Shown: positions 10,080 to 24,732, numbered from the stretch's first letter. The stretch is 64,000 bases of DNA from RPQJ01 sp963707145 (GCA_963707145.1 CAVPOQ010000003.1:124001-188000); one strand, 5' to 3'. The notes: generated by a model not told the origin, from the letters alone. Numbers and translations: made by a program.

Positions 10080-11606
10080 TCAGCCCGACACGTCGAAGTC
10101 GATGCCCTGGGCGAGCGGCAGGTCCGCTCCCCAGTTCACGGTACAGGTCTGACGCCGCATGTAGGCCTTCCACGAGTCCGATCCCGATTCGCGGCCGCCG
10201 CCGGTGTCCTTCTCGCCGCCGAACGCACCGCCGATCTCGGCCCCGGACGTGCCGATGTTGACGTTGGCGATCCCGCAGTCGGACCCCGAGGCGGCGAGGA
10301 AGCGCTCGGCGTGCTGCAGGCGGTCGGTGAAGATCGCCGAGGACAGGCCGTGCGCGACGTCGTTCTGCATCCGGATCGCCTCGTCGAGCTGCTCGAACGG
10401 GATCAGGTACAGCACCGGCCCGAAAGTCTCGGTGCGCACGATCTCCCAGTCGTGGCTCGCGACCACGATCGCGGGAGTCACGAAGTTGCCGGGCCGGTCG
10501 AGCCGGCTGCCGCCGGTCAGCAGGCGCCCGCCGTTGCCCACGGCCTGCGCGAGCGCGGCCTCGAAGCGCCGCACCGCCGCGGCGTCGATCAGCGGACCCA
10601 TCAGCGTGCCTGCCTCGAGGGGATCGCCGATGCGCACCTGCGCGTAGGCGCGAACCAGGCGACCCTCGAGTTCGCCGAGGCGGGCGCGATGCACGAACAC
10701 GCGCCGGGTGCTGGTGCAGCGCTGGCCGGCGGTGCCCACGGCGCCGAACACGATCGACGGCACGGCGAGGTCGAGATTGGCCGACTCGTCGACGATGATC
10801 GCGTTGTTGCCGCCGAGCTCGAGCAGGCTGCGGCCCAGCCGCCGTGCGACGCGCTCGGCGACGTCGCGCCCGACCTGGGTCGAGCCCGTGAACGACACGA
10901 GATCCACGCGGCGATCCTCGACGAACCGCGTCGCGAGCTCGTGGCCGGCGTCGACGAACAGCTGGAAGATCCCCGGATAGCCGTGGCGCTCGAGCACGCG
11001 GTTCGCGAGCTTCTGCACCGCGACCGCGCACAGCGCGGTCTTCGGCGAGGGCTTCCAGACCGTGACGTTGCCGCACACCGCGGCGAGGAAGGCGTTCCAC
11101 GCCCACACCGCGACGGGGAAGTTGAAGGCGCTCACCACGCCCACCACGCCGAGCGGGTGCCACTGCTCGAACATGCGGTGGCTCGGGCGCTCGGAGTGCA
11201 TCGAGAGGCCGTAGAGCATGCGCGACTGGCCGACCGCGAAGTCGGCGATGTCGATCATCTCCTGCACCTCGCCGTCGCCCTCGGCCTTGATCTTGCCCAT
11301 CTCGAGCGAGACGAGGCTGCCGAGCGCCGATTTGTGCCGTCGCAACTCGTCGCCCACGAGGCGCACGGCCTCGCCGCGCTTCGGCGCCGGCACCCTGCGC
11401 CAGGCCTCCGCGACCGCGCGGGCCGAGGCCAGCACCTGTTCGTACTGCGCCGCGGTCGTCGCACGCACCGCGGCGATTTCCTCGCCGGTCGCCGGGTTGA
11501 CCGAGCGCACGAGCGGCGCGGCGGGATCGCCGAGCCAGCCGTGCAGCGACGACCACGTGCCCGGATTGACGGCTTCGAGACCGAGGCTCTCGAGGACGGC
11601 GCTCAC
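10080..11606 (-). CDS. Aldehyde dehydrogenase ALDH7 (aminoadipate semialdehyde dehydrogenase)
   Basis: NAD-dependent oxidation of alpha-aminoadipate semialdehyde to alpha-aminoadipate in lysine catabolism, as done by antiquitin and AmaB. It has 508 residues. The ALDH7-specific stretches EQWHPLGVVGVVSAFNFPVA, FGAVGTAGQRCTSTRR (catalytic Cys) and GGGRESGSDSWKAYMRRQT are all present, with the catalytic Glu in LLELGGNNA. The start is GTG 11606, which overlaps the stop of the saccharopine dehydrogenase gene by 4 bases (GTGA), so the two are translationally coupled. The context supports a two-step saccharopine route: the upstream enzyme releases the semialdehyde and this one oxidises it. Confidence 0.93.
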   Translation of the reverse strand: MSAVLESLGLEAVNPGTWSSLHGWLGDPAAPLVRSVNPATGEEIAAVRATTAAQYEQVLASARAVAEAWRRVPAPKRGEAVRLVGDELRRHKSALGSLVSLEMGKIKAEGDGEVQEMIDIADFAVGQSRMLYGLSMHSERPSHRMFEQWHPLGVVGVVSAFNFPVAVWAWNAFLAAVCGNVTVWKPSPKTALCAVAVQKLANRVLERHGYPGIFQLFVDAGHELATRFVEDRRVDLVSFTGSTQVGRDVAERVARRLGRSLLELGGNNAIIVDESANLDLAVPSIVFGAVGTAGQRCTSTRRVFVHRARLGELEGRLVRAYAQVRIGDPLEAGTLMGPLIDAAAVRRFEAALAQAVGNGGRLLTGGSRLDRPGNFVTPAIVVASHDWEIVRTETFGPVLYLIPFEQLDEAIRMQNDVAHGLSSAIFTDRLQHAERFLAASGSDCGIANVNIGTSGAEIGGAFGGEKDTGGGRESGSDSWKAYMRRQTCTVNWGADLPLAQGIDFDVSG

Positions 11607-12774
11607 GGCCGGGCTCCGGCGACGCGCTGCTGGCCCGCCTGGCCGGCGGCGACCATGCGTGCCGAGAGGTCCTTGCTGCCGCCGTCGGCGAAGTGGCGGC
11701 CGAAGCGGTTGTCGAGCACGTCCACGAGACGGAAGTCCTCCTGGCGCACGAAGCCGCGATGGCGGCCGGGATGGCCGAGCACCAGGTCCACCACCGAGGT
11801 GACGCCTGCCGCGGTCGTCACCTGGATCGCCGACCAGAGGCGCCCGGCGATCACCTGCGGGTAGATCTTGCTCACGTAGTTCTCCTCGCGCAGCTCGCCG
11901 TCCTGCCGGCCGGCCACCGCGACGTAGACGATCACCACGTCCTGCAGCGTCTGCGGCACGGCGTTCTCCAGCACGCGCTTCAGCGTGGCCCGGTCGTGGT
12001 TCAGCTTCAGGTCGTTCATCAGCAGCCGCATCTGGGCGCAGTGGCCCGGGTAGCGGATCGTCTTGTAGTCCATGCCCTGGGCGCTGCTGGCCGTAGGTGT
12101 CGCCCAGGGAACCCAGGCCGCCGGAGGTGTTGAACGCCTCGTACAGCGTACCGTCGATCTCGATCTCCTCGAGGCCCTCGAGCGGCGCGACCTCGGTGGC
12201 GCGGCCGTCGACGATCGCCTCGCAGGGATTGCCGTACTCGTTGATGAGGCCCTCGGTGGACCAGGTGAGCGAGTACTTGAGCACATTGTTCGGATGCTGG
12301 GGCAGGGCGCCGACGCGCAGCTTCACGCTGCGCAGCTCATCGAAGTGGGCGATCAGCGCGTTGGCAGCGATGCTGATGAAGCCCGGTGCCAGTCCGCACT
12401 GCGGCACGAAGGCCTGGTCGGCGCCGTCGGCGAGCCGGCGCACGGCGCGCGTCACGGCCACGTCCTCGGTGAGGTCGAAGTAGTGGCAGCCGGCCGGCCC
12501 GCGCGGCCTCGGCGACGGCCACATTGCAGTGGTAGGGGAGACTGGAGACGACTGCGTCCACGGGGTGCGCGGCCAGGTGTGCGGCGAGCGCCGCCCCGTC
12601 GCGCGCGTCGAGGCCGTGGGCGTACAGGCGCTCGAGGCCGTGGGCTCCGGCCACGCCGCGGGCCACGGCGGCGTCCACGTCCGCGAGGTGGACCGCATAG
12701 TCGCCGGACTCGGCGAGCAGGCCCGAAATCAATGAACCGATCTTCCCCGCGCCGAGGACCAGGACTTTGTGCAC
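11603..12774 (-). CDS. Saccharopine dehydrogenase family protein (two frameshifts)
   Basis: Rossmann-fold oxidoreductase beginning at GTG 12774, with GGAG six bases upstream; the product opens MHKVLVLGAGKIGSLISGLL. It is probably the glutamate-forming saccharopine dehydrogenase, giving aminoadipate semialdehyde for the next gene. Two single-base insertions break it: near 12490-12497, where the frame moves from VAEAARAG into CHYFDLTEDV, and near 12083, where it moves from GSLGDTYGQQ into QGMDYKTIRYPGH. After correction the protein is about 390 residues and ends AGQQRVAGARP at 11603. The flanking sequence is fully conserved, so sequencing indels are likelier than decay. The substrate is inferred mainly from the neighbour. 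Confidence 0.85.
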
Positions 12775-12906
12775 GATGAACTCCGATGCCGATTGCGGGC
12801 CGCGATTCTGACGAAACGGCGGCGCCGAGTCACATTCCGCCGTCACGCCCTGGGCGCGAGGCGGCGTTTTCTTTTGCGCTGCAGCGTTCCACGGTAGCAT
12901 CCCCGC

Positions 12907-14265
<1,359 letters not shown>

Positions 14266-14944
14266 CGCGGCCGGCCGCGAGCGCGGCGTCGGCCTCGGCG
14301 CGCGGCAACTCGCGCCACGCCCCCGGGGCGAGGTCCGCGACGCTCCAGGGCCCGATTGCCGTCCGGACCAGCCGCAACGTCGGGAGCCCCACCGCCGCGG
14401 TCATGCGGCGCACCTGCCGGTTGCGACCCTCCGCGAGCGCCAGTTCGAGCCAGGCGGTCGGGACGGTGAGGCGGTGGCGGATCGGTGGGTCGCGCGGCCA
14501 CAGCCACTCCGGCTCGGTCACGACCCGGGCCTCGGCGGGCAACGTAACGCCGTCGCCGAGCGTCACGCCGGCACGTAACTGGGCGAGGGACGGCTCGGCG
14601 GGCGTCCCCTCGACCTGCACGAGGTAGCGCTTGTGCCAGGGGCCGCCCGGCTGGCTGATGCGGGCCTGCCACGGCCCGAAGTCGGTCAGCAGCATGAGCC
14701 CTTCGCTGTCGAAGTCGAGGCGCCCGGCGGGGTACACGCCGCGGATCGGTAGGAACTCGCGCAGGCAGCGACGACCGTCCGGGCTGGTGAACTGCGGCAG
14801 TACCTCGAAAGGCTTGTTCAGCAGGATCAGGCGCATTGCGGAATCTGCTCTTGCCCGCGGCCGGACTCGAAGTCTATCCTCATTATTGCGCTGCAACATG
14901 ATCCCACCGGCCCGCGGGTCGGCACGGGACGCCGGGAGCCTGCA

Positions 14945-16552
<1,608 letters not shown>

Positions 16553-16580
16553 CAGAATTCGCTCACACGAGGACCGCGAA

Positions 16581-17891
<1,311 letters not shown>

Positions 17892-17920
17892 GCCGCGGGA
17901 CGCGCTCCAAGGGCGTCAGG

Positions 17921-17957
17921 ACGGCCCGGGCGGGCGACCGCCCGGGCCGTTTTCTGT
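17921..17957 (+). terminator. Rho-independent terminator after aceA
   Basis: A perfect 13-base-pair inverted repeat (ACGGCCCGGGCGG, loop GCGA, CCGCCCGGGCCGT) is followed by TTTTCTGT. It closes the aceBA operon before the icd promoter. Confidence 0.9.
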
Positions 17958-17980
17958 GCCGCGGCCGGCTCTGCTATTCT
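17952..17980 (+). promoter_or_regulatory. Putative sigma-70 promoter for icd
   Basis: TTCTGT (17952-17957) and TATTCT (17975-17980) are separated by 17 bases. They lie just beyond the aceA terminator and about 55 bases before the icd start. The -35 match is weak and the assignment rests mostly on position. Confidence 0.45.
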
Positions 17981-18034
17981 CGCGGCCCCTCGGGACCCGG
18001 CCTGTGGGCCGGCCCGGCGCACGAGGGTTCCGCC

Positions 18035-19365
<1,331 letters not shown>

Positions 19366-19373
<8 letters not shown>

Positions 19374-20022
19374 GTTCGATCCTGGCTGCCGGCGCTGCCC
19401 GCGGCTCGCGGCGTTCCTGGAGCGGGGCAGGGCGGAGTACCCGGGCTACCACTGCGCGCCGGTGGCGCCGTTCGGCGACGCGGCGGCGCGGCTGCTGGTC
19501 GTCGGGCTCGCGCCCGGCTTCCACGGCGCCAACGCGACCGGGCGGCCGTTTACCGGCGACCACGCGGGCGTGCTCCTGTATGCGACGCTGCACGCCTGCG
19601 GCTGGGCCAGTGCGCCGGTCGCGACGGCGCGCGACGACGGGCTCGTGCTGCGAGGTGCCCGCATCACCAACGCGGTGAAGTGCGTCCCGCCGCTGAACCG
19701 GCCGACGCCGTCGGAGATCGCGACCTGCAACGTCTTCCTGCGCGCTGAACTGGGCGGCCTCCGACCCGGCAGCGTGGTGCTCGCGCTCGGGGCGATCGCG
19801 CACGGCGCGGTGCTGCGCGCGCTGGGCGTGCGGCCGTCGCAGATGCGCTTCGGTCACGCCGCCGAGCACGCGCTGCCGGGCGATCGCGTGCTGGTCGATT
19901 CCTATCACTGCAGCCGCTACAACACCAATACGCGCCGGCTGACCGCGGAGATGTTCCGCAACGTGGTCGGGCGCGCGAGCGAACTGGCCCGCGCGCGGGA
20001 CAGCGGTAGACTCGACGCGTGA
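19366..20022 (+). CDS. Family 5 uracil-DNA glycosylase (UDGb)
   Basis: Removes uracil, and in this family also hypoxanthine and other deaminated bases, from DNA. It has 218 residues. Signature motifs are GLAPGFHGANATGRPFTGD (motif 1, with Ala-Pro-Gly rather than the family 1 Asp), TNAVKCVPPLNRPT, and DSYHCSRYNTNTRRLT (motif 2). Cysteines in GCRRC, KCVPP and ATCNVF could hold the 4Fe-4S cluster typical of families 4 and 5. ATG 19366 lies inside the last codons of icd, and its stop overlaps the uvrC GTG by 4 bases, so icd, this gene and uvrC look translationally linked. Confidence 0.92.
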
Positions 20023-21839
20023 GCTCCGCCGCCTTCGACGTCGATTCCTTTCTCGCGGCGCTGCCGGCCCGGCCCGGCGTCTACCGCATGCTGGCGGCGG
20101 ACGACACGATCCTCTACGTCGGCAAGGCGCGCCAGCTCAGGAACCGCGTCGCGAGCTACTTCCACGGCCGCGCGCACGCCGAGAAGACCCAGGCGATGCT
20201 CGCGCAGGTGGCGCGGGTGGAAATCACGGTCACGGCGTCGGAGACCGAGGCGCTGCTGCTCGAGTACAACCTGATCCAGCAGCACCGACCGCGCTACAAC
20301 GTGCTGCTCAAGGACGACAAGAGCTTCCCGTACATCCACCTCACGGCGCACGAGTTTCCGCGGCTCGCCTATTACCGCGGCGCTGGCAAGGTGGCAGGCC
20401 GCTTTTTCGGGCCCTATCCGAACTCGGTCGCGGCGCGCGAGACGCTGCAGTTCCTCCAGAAGCTCTTCCGCCTGCGGCCCTGCGAGGACACGTTCTTCGC
20501 CAACCGCTCGCGCCCCTGTCTGCAGCACCAGATCGGGCGCTGCTCGGCGCCCTGCGTGGGACTCGTGGAGCGCGCGGCGTACGCACAGGATATTGCCGAC
20601 GCCGTGCAGGTCCTGCAGGGACGCAACACCGAACTGATCGCCGCACTCGGTGCGCGCATGGAGGCGGCGGCGGAGCGCCTGCAGTTCGAAGCGGCGGCGC
20701 GCTTCCGCGACCAGATCGCGATGCTCAAGCAGATCCAGGCCAGCCAGTCGGTGACTCGCATCCGCGGCGCCGACATCGACGCGGTGGCGATCGCCGGGAC
20801 GGGACCGGAGTTCTGCGTGTCGGTGGTGTTCGTGCGCGGCGGCCGCAACCTGGGCAGTACCAACTTCTTCCCGAAGGGCGGGCTCGGCGGCGTGGGCGAG
20901 GCGCTCTCTGGCTTCCTCGCCCAGTACTACCTCGGGCGGGAGTCGCCCGACGAGATCCTGGTGAGCCAGCCGGTCGAGGACGCCGCAGTGCTCGAGGCCG
21001 CACTGCGGGAGCGGGCCGGTCGCGCGGTACCGGTCCGCAGCGGCGTGCGCGGCACCCGCGCGCGCTGGCTGGCAATGGCCCGTACCAACGCCGAACTCGG
21101 CCTCAGCATGCGGGCCGCCAGCCGCGCGAGCGTGAGTGCGCAACTGGAGGCGCTCGGGCGCGCGCTCGGTCTCGGGAGGGCGCCCGAGCGGATCGAGTGC
21201 TTCGACGTCAGCCACACCATGGGCGAATCGGCGGTCGCCTCGTGCGTGGTGTTCGGTCCCGAGGGGCCGCTGAAGAGCGATTACCGCCGCTTCAACCTCA
21301 AGGGCCTCACCCCGGGCGACGACTTCGCCGGCATGCGCCAGGCCGTGGCGCGGCACTTCGCGCGCGTGCAGCGCGGGGAGATCGCCAGACCGGACCTGCT
21401 GCTGATCGACGGCGGGGAAGGACAGCTCGGGGCGGCCTGCGCTGCGCTCGCCGAAATCGGCGTCGAGGGCCTCACCGTGATCGGCGTCGCAAAAGGCGCG
21501 GACCGCCGCGTGGGGCAGGAGCGGCTGTTCTTGGCCGGTCGCGACACCCCCCTTATACTCGGCCCGGACTCGGCCGCCCTGCGACTGATCCAGCGCGTGC
21601 GCGACGAAGCCCACCGCTTCGCGATCGCCGGGCACCGCAAGGCAAGGGCGCGCACCCGCCGCGAGTCGCTGCTCGAGGAGATCCCGGGGCTCGGGCCGGC
21701 GAAGCGGCGGGAGTTGCTCAAGTCCTTCGGCGGCCTGCAGGGCGTGAGGCAGGCGGCCGTCGAGGACCTCGCGAAGGTGCGCGGCATCGGGCGACCGTTG
21801 GCCGGACTGATCTACGAAAAGCTGAACCCGGGACCCTGA
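20019..21839 (+). CDS. uvrC: UvrABC excinuclease subunit C
   Basis: Makes the dual incisions of nucleotide excision repair. It has 606 residues (E. coli 610). The N-terminal GIY-YIG nuclease is GVYRMLAADDTILYVGKARQ, then the UVR segment (LQFEAAARFRDQIAMLKQIQ), the RNase H-like 5' incision domain starting at DVSHTMGESAVASCVVFGPE, and a C-terminal double helix-hairpin-helix (IPGLGPAKRRELL, VRGIGRPLAGLI). The start is GTG 20019, overlapping the glycosylase stop (GTGA). pgsA follows after 6 bases, the conserved uvrC-pgsA order. Confidence 0.97.
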   Translation: MSSAAFDVDSFLAALPARPGVYRMLAADDTILYVGKARQLRNRVASYFHGRAHAEKTQAMLAQVARVEITVTASETEALLLEYNLIQQHRPRYNVLLKDDKSFPYIHLTAHEFPRLAYYRGAGKVAGRFFGPYPNSVAARETLQFLQKLFRLRPCEDTFFANRSRPCLQHQIGRCSAPCVGLVERAAYAQDIADAVQVLQGRNTELIAALGARMEAAAERLQFEAAARFRDQIAMLKQIQASQSVTRIRGADIDAVAIAGTGPEFCVSVVFVRGGRNLGSTNFFPKGGLGGVGEALSGFLAQYYLGRESPDEILVSQPVEDAAVLEAALRERAGRAVPVRSGVRGTRARWLAMARTNAELGLSMRAASRASVSAQLEALGRALGLGRAPERIECFDVSHTMGESAVASCVVFGPEGPLKSDYRRFNLKGLTPGDDFAGMRQAVARHFARVQRGEIARPDLLLIDGGEGQLGAACAALAEIGVEGLTVIGVAKGADRRVGQERLFLAGRDTPLILGPDSAALRLIQRVRDEAHRFAIAGHRKARARTRRESLLEEIPGLGPAKRRELLKSFGGLQGVRQAAVEDLAKVRGIGRPLAGLIYEKLNPGP

Positions 21840-21845
21840 TCCACC

Positions 21846-22415
21846 GTGAACCTGGCCGGCCTGCCGAACGTCCTGACCGCCGCCCGGATCGTCGCCGTGC
21901 CGCTGGTCGTGGCGCTCTTCCACTGGCAGCACCCCTGGTCCAACCCACTGGCCGCAGTCGTGTTCATCATCGCGGCACTCACCGACTCGCTCGACGGCTA
22001 CCTCGCGCGGCGACTCGGCCTCACCACGCCGATGGGCGAGTTCCTCGACCCGGTCGCGGACAAGCTGATGGTCGCCACGGCGCTGGTGCTGCTGGTGGGC
22101 CACGACTCGCGCCCGCTGATCGTCCTCACCGCGATCGTGATCATCGGTCGCGAGATCACCGTCTCGGCACTGCGCGAGTGGATGGCGCACCTGGGCGCGC
22201 GGGCCAAGGTCGCGGTCTCGGGGCTCGGCAAGTGGAAGACCATCCTGCAGATGACCGGGCTCAGCATGATGATGTTCCGCAGCGACCTGCTCGGGCTGCC
22301 CATCTACGAGATCGGCGTGGTGCTGCTCGTGGTCGCCGCGGTGCTCACGCTGTGGTCCATGGTGAGCTACCTGAAGGCAGCCTGGCCTGAGCTAAGGCGC
22401 GATCACGTCCCTTGA
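21846..22415 (+). CDS. pgsA: Phosphatidylglycerophosphate synthase
   Basis: CDP-diacylglycerol:glycerol-3-phosphate phosphatidyltransferase, an inner-membrane enzyme of acidic phospholipid synthesis. It has 189 residues and several membrane helices. The CDP-alcohol phosphatidyltransferase signature is complete: DSLDGYLARRLGLTTPMGEF followed by LDPVADK. The start is GTG 21846, 6 bases after uvrC; the N-terminus NLAGLPNVLTAARIVAVPLV is typical. Its stop codon lies inside the -35 box of the downstream tRNA promoter. Confidence 0.96.
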   Translation: MNLAGLPNVLTAARIVAVPLVVALFHWQHPWSNPLAAVVFIIAALTDSLDGYLARRLGLTTPMGEFLDPVADKLMVATALVLLVGHDSRPLIVLTAIVIIGREITVSALREWMAHLGARAKVAVSGLGKWKTILQMTGLSMMMFRSDLLGLPIYEIGVVLLVVAAVLTLWSMVSYLKAAWPELRRDHVP

Positions 22416-22439
22416 CAGGCGCCGGTCCGACTCTACAAT
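22412..22439 (+). promoter_or_regulatory. Sigma-70 promoter of the tRNA-Gly/tRNA-Cys unit
   Basis: A consensus TTGACA (22412-22417), a 16-base spacer, and TACAAT (22434-22439) lie about 40 bases before tRNA-Gly. The following discriminator is GC-rich (TCGCG), as in stringently controlled stable-RNA promoters. The -35 box contains the pgsA stop codon. Confidence 0.85.
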
Positions 22440-22479
22440 TCGCGTTCCCCGCAGCCAGGCGGCCCGGGGAAATGCCCGG

Positions 22480-22555
<76 letters not shown>

Positions 22556-22567
22556 GTTTCGAACGTG

Positions 22568-22595
22568 ACCCCGGGCCACCCGGGGTTATGTTTTT
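22568..22595 (+). other. GC hairpin between tRNA-Gly and tRNA-Cys
   Basis: Perfect 8-base-pair inverted repeat ACCCCGGG, loop CCA, CCCGGGGT, followed by TATGTTTTT. It could be a weak terminator or a processing signal in the tRNA precursor. Because tRNA-Cys has no clear promoter of its own, read-through must occur at least in part. Confidence 0.5.
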
Positions 22596-22618
22596 CGGGC
22601 CCACGGGTTTTCCGACGA

Positions 22619-22692
22619 GGCTAGGTGGCAGAGTGGTCATGCAGCGGCCTGCAAAGCCGTGTACGCCGGTTCGATTCCGACCCTAGCCTCCA
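22619..22692 (+). tRNA. cysT: tRNA-Cys (GCA)
   Basis: 74 bases with an encoded CCA end. The acceptor stem GGCTAGG pairs with CCTAGCC, with discriminator T as in E. coli tRNA-Cys. The anticodon stem-loop GCGGC CTGCAAA GCCGT carries GCA. It lies 63 bases after tRNA-Gly and is likely in the same transcript. Confidence 0.97.
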
Positions 22693-22718
22693 CATTCCCG
22701 ATCGTCCATCGCATCCCT

Positions 22719-22758
22719 GCCGCGGCACGCCCTGGACCGGGCAGCGTCGGCTTTTTTT
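22719..22758 (+). terminator. Likely terminator after tRNA-Cys
   Basis: An interrupted hairpin (outer GCCG/CGGC, inner GCCC/GGGC) is followed by seven T residues at 22752-22758. It would end the tRNA transcript before the PEP-CTERM gene, so tRNA-Leu downstream needs its own promoter. Confidence 0.65.
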
Positions 22759-22835
22759 ACGGATTGCGGGCGGCCCGACCCGGCCGTGGTCCGTCCGGAC
22801 CACCAAGCCCTTGATTTGTCTTAACCCCGATAGCA

Positions 22836-22851
22836 TTGGCACGAATCCTGC
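22836..22851 (+). promoter_or_regulatory. Sigma-54 (RpoN) promoter for the PEP-CTERM gene
   Basis: TTGGCACGAATCCTGC fits the RpoN consensus (YTGGCACG-N4-TTGC) in 15 of 16 scored positions counting the N4, with the invariant GG (22838-22839) and GC (22850-22851) exactly 10 bases apart. It lies 72 bases before the chosen start codon. In some exosortase-carrying bacteria PEP-CTERM genes depend on RpoN and the PrsK/PrsR two-component system; that is family knowledge, and neither gene is in this window. Confidence 0.75.
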
Positions 22852-22923
22852 CTGAGCGTCCGGAGGCGGCCTGATGTCCAGTGCGCGCCGATCAAGAAGA
22901 ACGCCAAGGGGAAGGAGATGCAC

Positions 22924-23679
22924 ATGAAGTCAAGGGTTCTCGGGGTCGCGCTCGCCGCACTCGTGGCGACACCGCTGGCGGCACGCGCGGCCGAACTGCC
23001 GGCCGCATGGAATCTGAGCGGCAAGCTCACGGAGACGACCGGCAACGAACTGCCGGGCTTCATCAATGTCGGCGACCCGTTCAGCTTCACGCTGAACTTC
23101 AATTCCCTGGCGCCGGTCACCAATCCGGCGGCCTGCGGCAACGGCGGCCCCGGCACGCGGTGCAATCACTACAACGACCCGCTGCTGCAGATCACCAACT
23201 GGTTCATCGACGGGGTGGACCTCGGGTCCTTCGCGGACGCCGGGGACAACGGTGCGATATTCCAGATCATCATCGTCCGCAACGACTCCCTCTTCGGCGA
23301 CCCGGCCGTCCCGGTGGACGGCTATACCTTCGGCATCACGGTGACCTACGGCAACGGGGCCATCGGCGACGACCAGGACAACTTCTTGATGATCTTCCGC
23401 GGCCCGCAGAACCTCGGCGTCGTGACGGACGGCCGCCAGCTGCCGCTCACGCCGCCGGCGGGGCTGCTCGACCTGGGGACCCGTGGATTCGAGTTCTGCG
23501 GCGGCCGCCTGATCCAGAACCCGAACGGTCAGGAGCTTCCGCCGGTCAACAGCTGCGAGTACGCATTCGTCCAGGGCCTGATCGACTCGACGGGCACAGT
23601 GCCCGAGCCCGGCTCGCTCGCGCTGCTCGGCCTCGGCCTGCTGGGCCTCGGCCTCGGACGCGGCCGCAAGGCGAACTGA
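22924..23679 (+). CDS. PEP-CTERM sorted secreted protein
   Basis: A 251-residue secreted protein. An N-terminal signal peptide (MKSRVLGVALAALVATPLAA) precedes a beta-rich body with two Cys pairs, and the C-terminus is a full PEP-CTERM tripartite signal: VPEPGSLALLGLGLLGLGLG, then RGRKAN. Exosortase (EpsH) is expected to cleave it for surface display, often with exopolysaccharide. The start at 22924 has GGAG six bases upstream; ATG 22918 overlaps that site and is less likely. The body matches no function I recognise. It stands alone between tRNA-Cys and tRNA-Leu with its own sigma-54 promoter and terminator, so it looks like an insertion into a conserved block. Confidence 0.92.
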   Translation: MKSRVLGVALAALVATPLAARAAELPAAWNLSGKLTETTGNELPGFINVGDPFSFTLNFNSLAPVTNPAACGNGGPGTRCNHYNDPLLQITNWFIDGVDLGSFADAGDNGAIFQIIIVRNDSLFGDPAVPVDGYTFGITVTYGNGAIGDDQDNFLMIFRGPQNLGVVTDGRQLPLTPPAGLLDLGTRGFEFCGGRLIQNPNGQELPPVNSCEYAFVQGLIDSTGTVPEPGSLALLGLGLLGLGLGRGRKAN

Positions 23680-23701
23680 GCCGCCAGCGTTCCGACAAGC
23701 G

Positions 23702-23736
23702 AGGCCCCGGCCCGGCGCCGGGGCCTCCTGCTTTCC
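23702..23736 (+). terminator. Terminator after the PEP-CTERM gene
   Basis: Perfect 10-base-pair inverted repeat AGGCCCCGGC, loop CCGGC, GCCGGGGCCT, followed by CCTGCTTTCC. The T-tract is short, so termination may be partial. Confidence 0.6.
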
Positions 23737-23778
23737 GGGATCCCTTAGACTGCCGACGGTACGAACGCCCACCGACCG

Positions 23779-23865
23779 GCCCCGGTGGCGGAACTGGCAG
23801 ACGCAACGGACTTAAAATCCGTCGGCCGCAAGGCCTTACAGGTTCGATTCCTGTCCGGGGCACCA
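23779..23865 (+). tRNA. leuZ: tRNA-Leu (UAA)
   Basis: 87 bases with a long variable arm and an encoded CCA end. The acceptor GCCCCGG pairs with CCGGGGC. The anticodon stem-loop ACGGA CTTAAAA TCCGT carries TAA. The same isoacceptor (leuZ) ends the E. coli pgsA-glyW-cysT-leuZ block. A weak -10-like TAGACT at 23746 lies 28 bases upstream and may drive it independently of the PEP-CTERM gene. Confidence 0.97.
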
Positions 23866-24081
23866 GTCGCGAATCCTCGCTCAATGTCGAAAAGACAAGC
23901 GAAATTCGCATTATTTGACCGTCCCTGACCGTCCTCGATTGTCGCCGTCTCCTGTCTCCAGACGATGGTCCGAACCAGCCAGGCCGGCGGCGAGAGCCGC
24001 GGGAAATTCATCGCACGTCTCCGGGAGCCCTGCCGGCAGGACGGGCTTGCCCTGCAGGCTTCGCGTCGCGCAGAATCAATC

Positions 24082-24732
24082 ATGAGCACGCGCACTACCA
24101 GGAAGCCGCCCGTTAAGCCAAGAGCGAAGGTTGCGTCTGCCACTGCGGCGACGGCGACCAGGACGGCCGGCAAGGCGGCTCTGGCGCTTTCGGCGCTGCC
24201 CCTGCTGATCGTGCCCAAGGGAAAACGGCGGCCCCTCGGAACGGCGACCGAGGCAAGCAGCGCCATCGTGCGGTCACTCACGGCGAGCGAGGTGCTGAAG
24301 ATCGCGAAGAAGGCGCGGCCCGAGCTCAAGGTCGCCCTGCCGTGGGCCACGCTGTCGGCACGCCGCGCCTATGTGAAGGACAAGGCTTCGGCCCAGTTCC
24401 ACCGGGCGTCGGTCAGCGGCGCAGCAGACAGCGTGAACCTGGGCCTCATGGGAAAGGACGCGCGGATCGTGGTGGACCTCGCCAATACCAGCCCAGGTGA
24501 ACTGTTCGTGGTGGTCGTGAAGGGTCGGAGCAACGGGCCCGCCGTGCTGCGCTTCGACGGCGACAGCGGCGCCGCCGAGGCGTCGATGGAGGCGGGCGAC
24601 TTCCGCTGCCCGTTCGCCCTGAGCCCCACCGATACCGAGTCCCGGTTCGTCCTGAGCCTGGTCGACGTTCCCGGGGAGTTCGAGCCCTCGTCATTCACGG
24701 TGCGTGCCATCGACGTCTGGCAGGTGAACTGA
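24082..24732 (+). CDS. Hypothetical protein, 216 residues
   Basis: Not recognised. ATG 24082 (MSTRTTRKPPVKPRAK) is chosen because the frame upstream, open from 23965, looks non-coding. The first 35 residues are basic and Ala/Thr-rich, then comes a short hydrophobic stretch (AALALSALPLLIV). The C-terminal two thirds alternate hydrophobic and polar residues in a way that suggests a beta-sandwich (SVNLGLMGKDARIVVDLANT and later GELFVVVVKGRS). It lies directly after tRNA-Leu, a common integration point, and ends before a tRNA-like fragment near 24805. No clear Shine-Dalgarno sequence is visible. Confidence 0.6.
   Translation: MSTRTTRKPPVKPRAKVASATAATATRTAGKAALALSALPLLIVPKGKRRPLGTATEASSAIVRSLTASEVLKIAKKARPELKVALPWATLSARRAYVKDKASAQFHRASVSGAADSVNLGLMGKDARIVVDLANTSPGELFVVVVKGRSNGPAVLRFDGDSGAAEASMEAGDFRCPFALSPTDTESRFVLSLVDVPGEFEPSSFTVRAIDVWQVN

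Noticed and set aside
10311..11864. A 517-codon plus-strand frame opposite the aldehyde dehydrogenase
   Set aside because: Low-complexity shadow of a well-conserved gene on the other strand.
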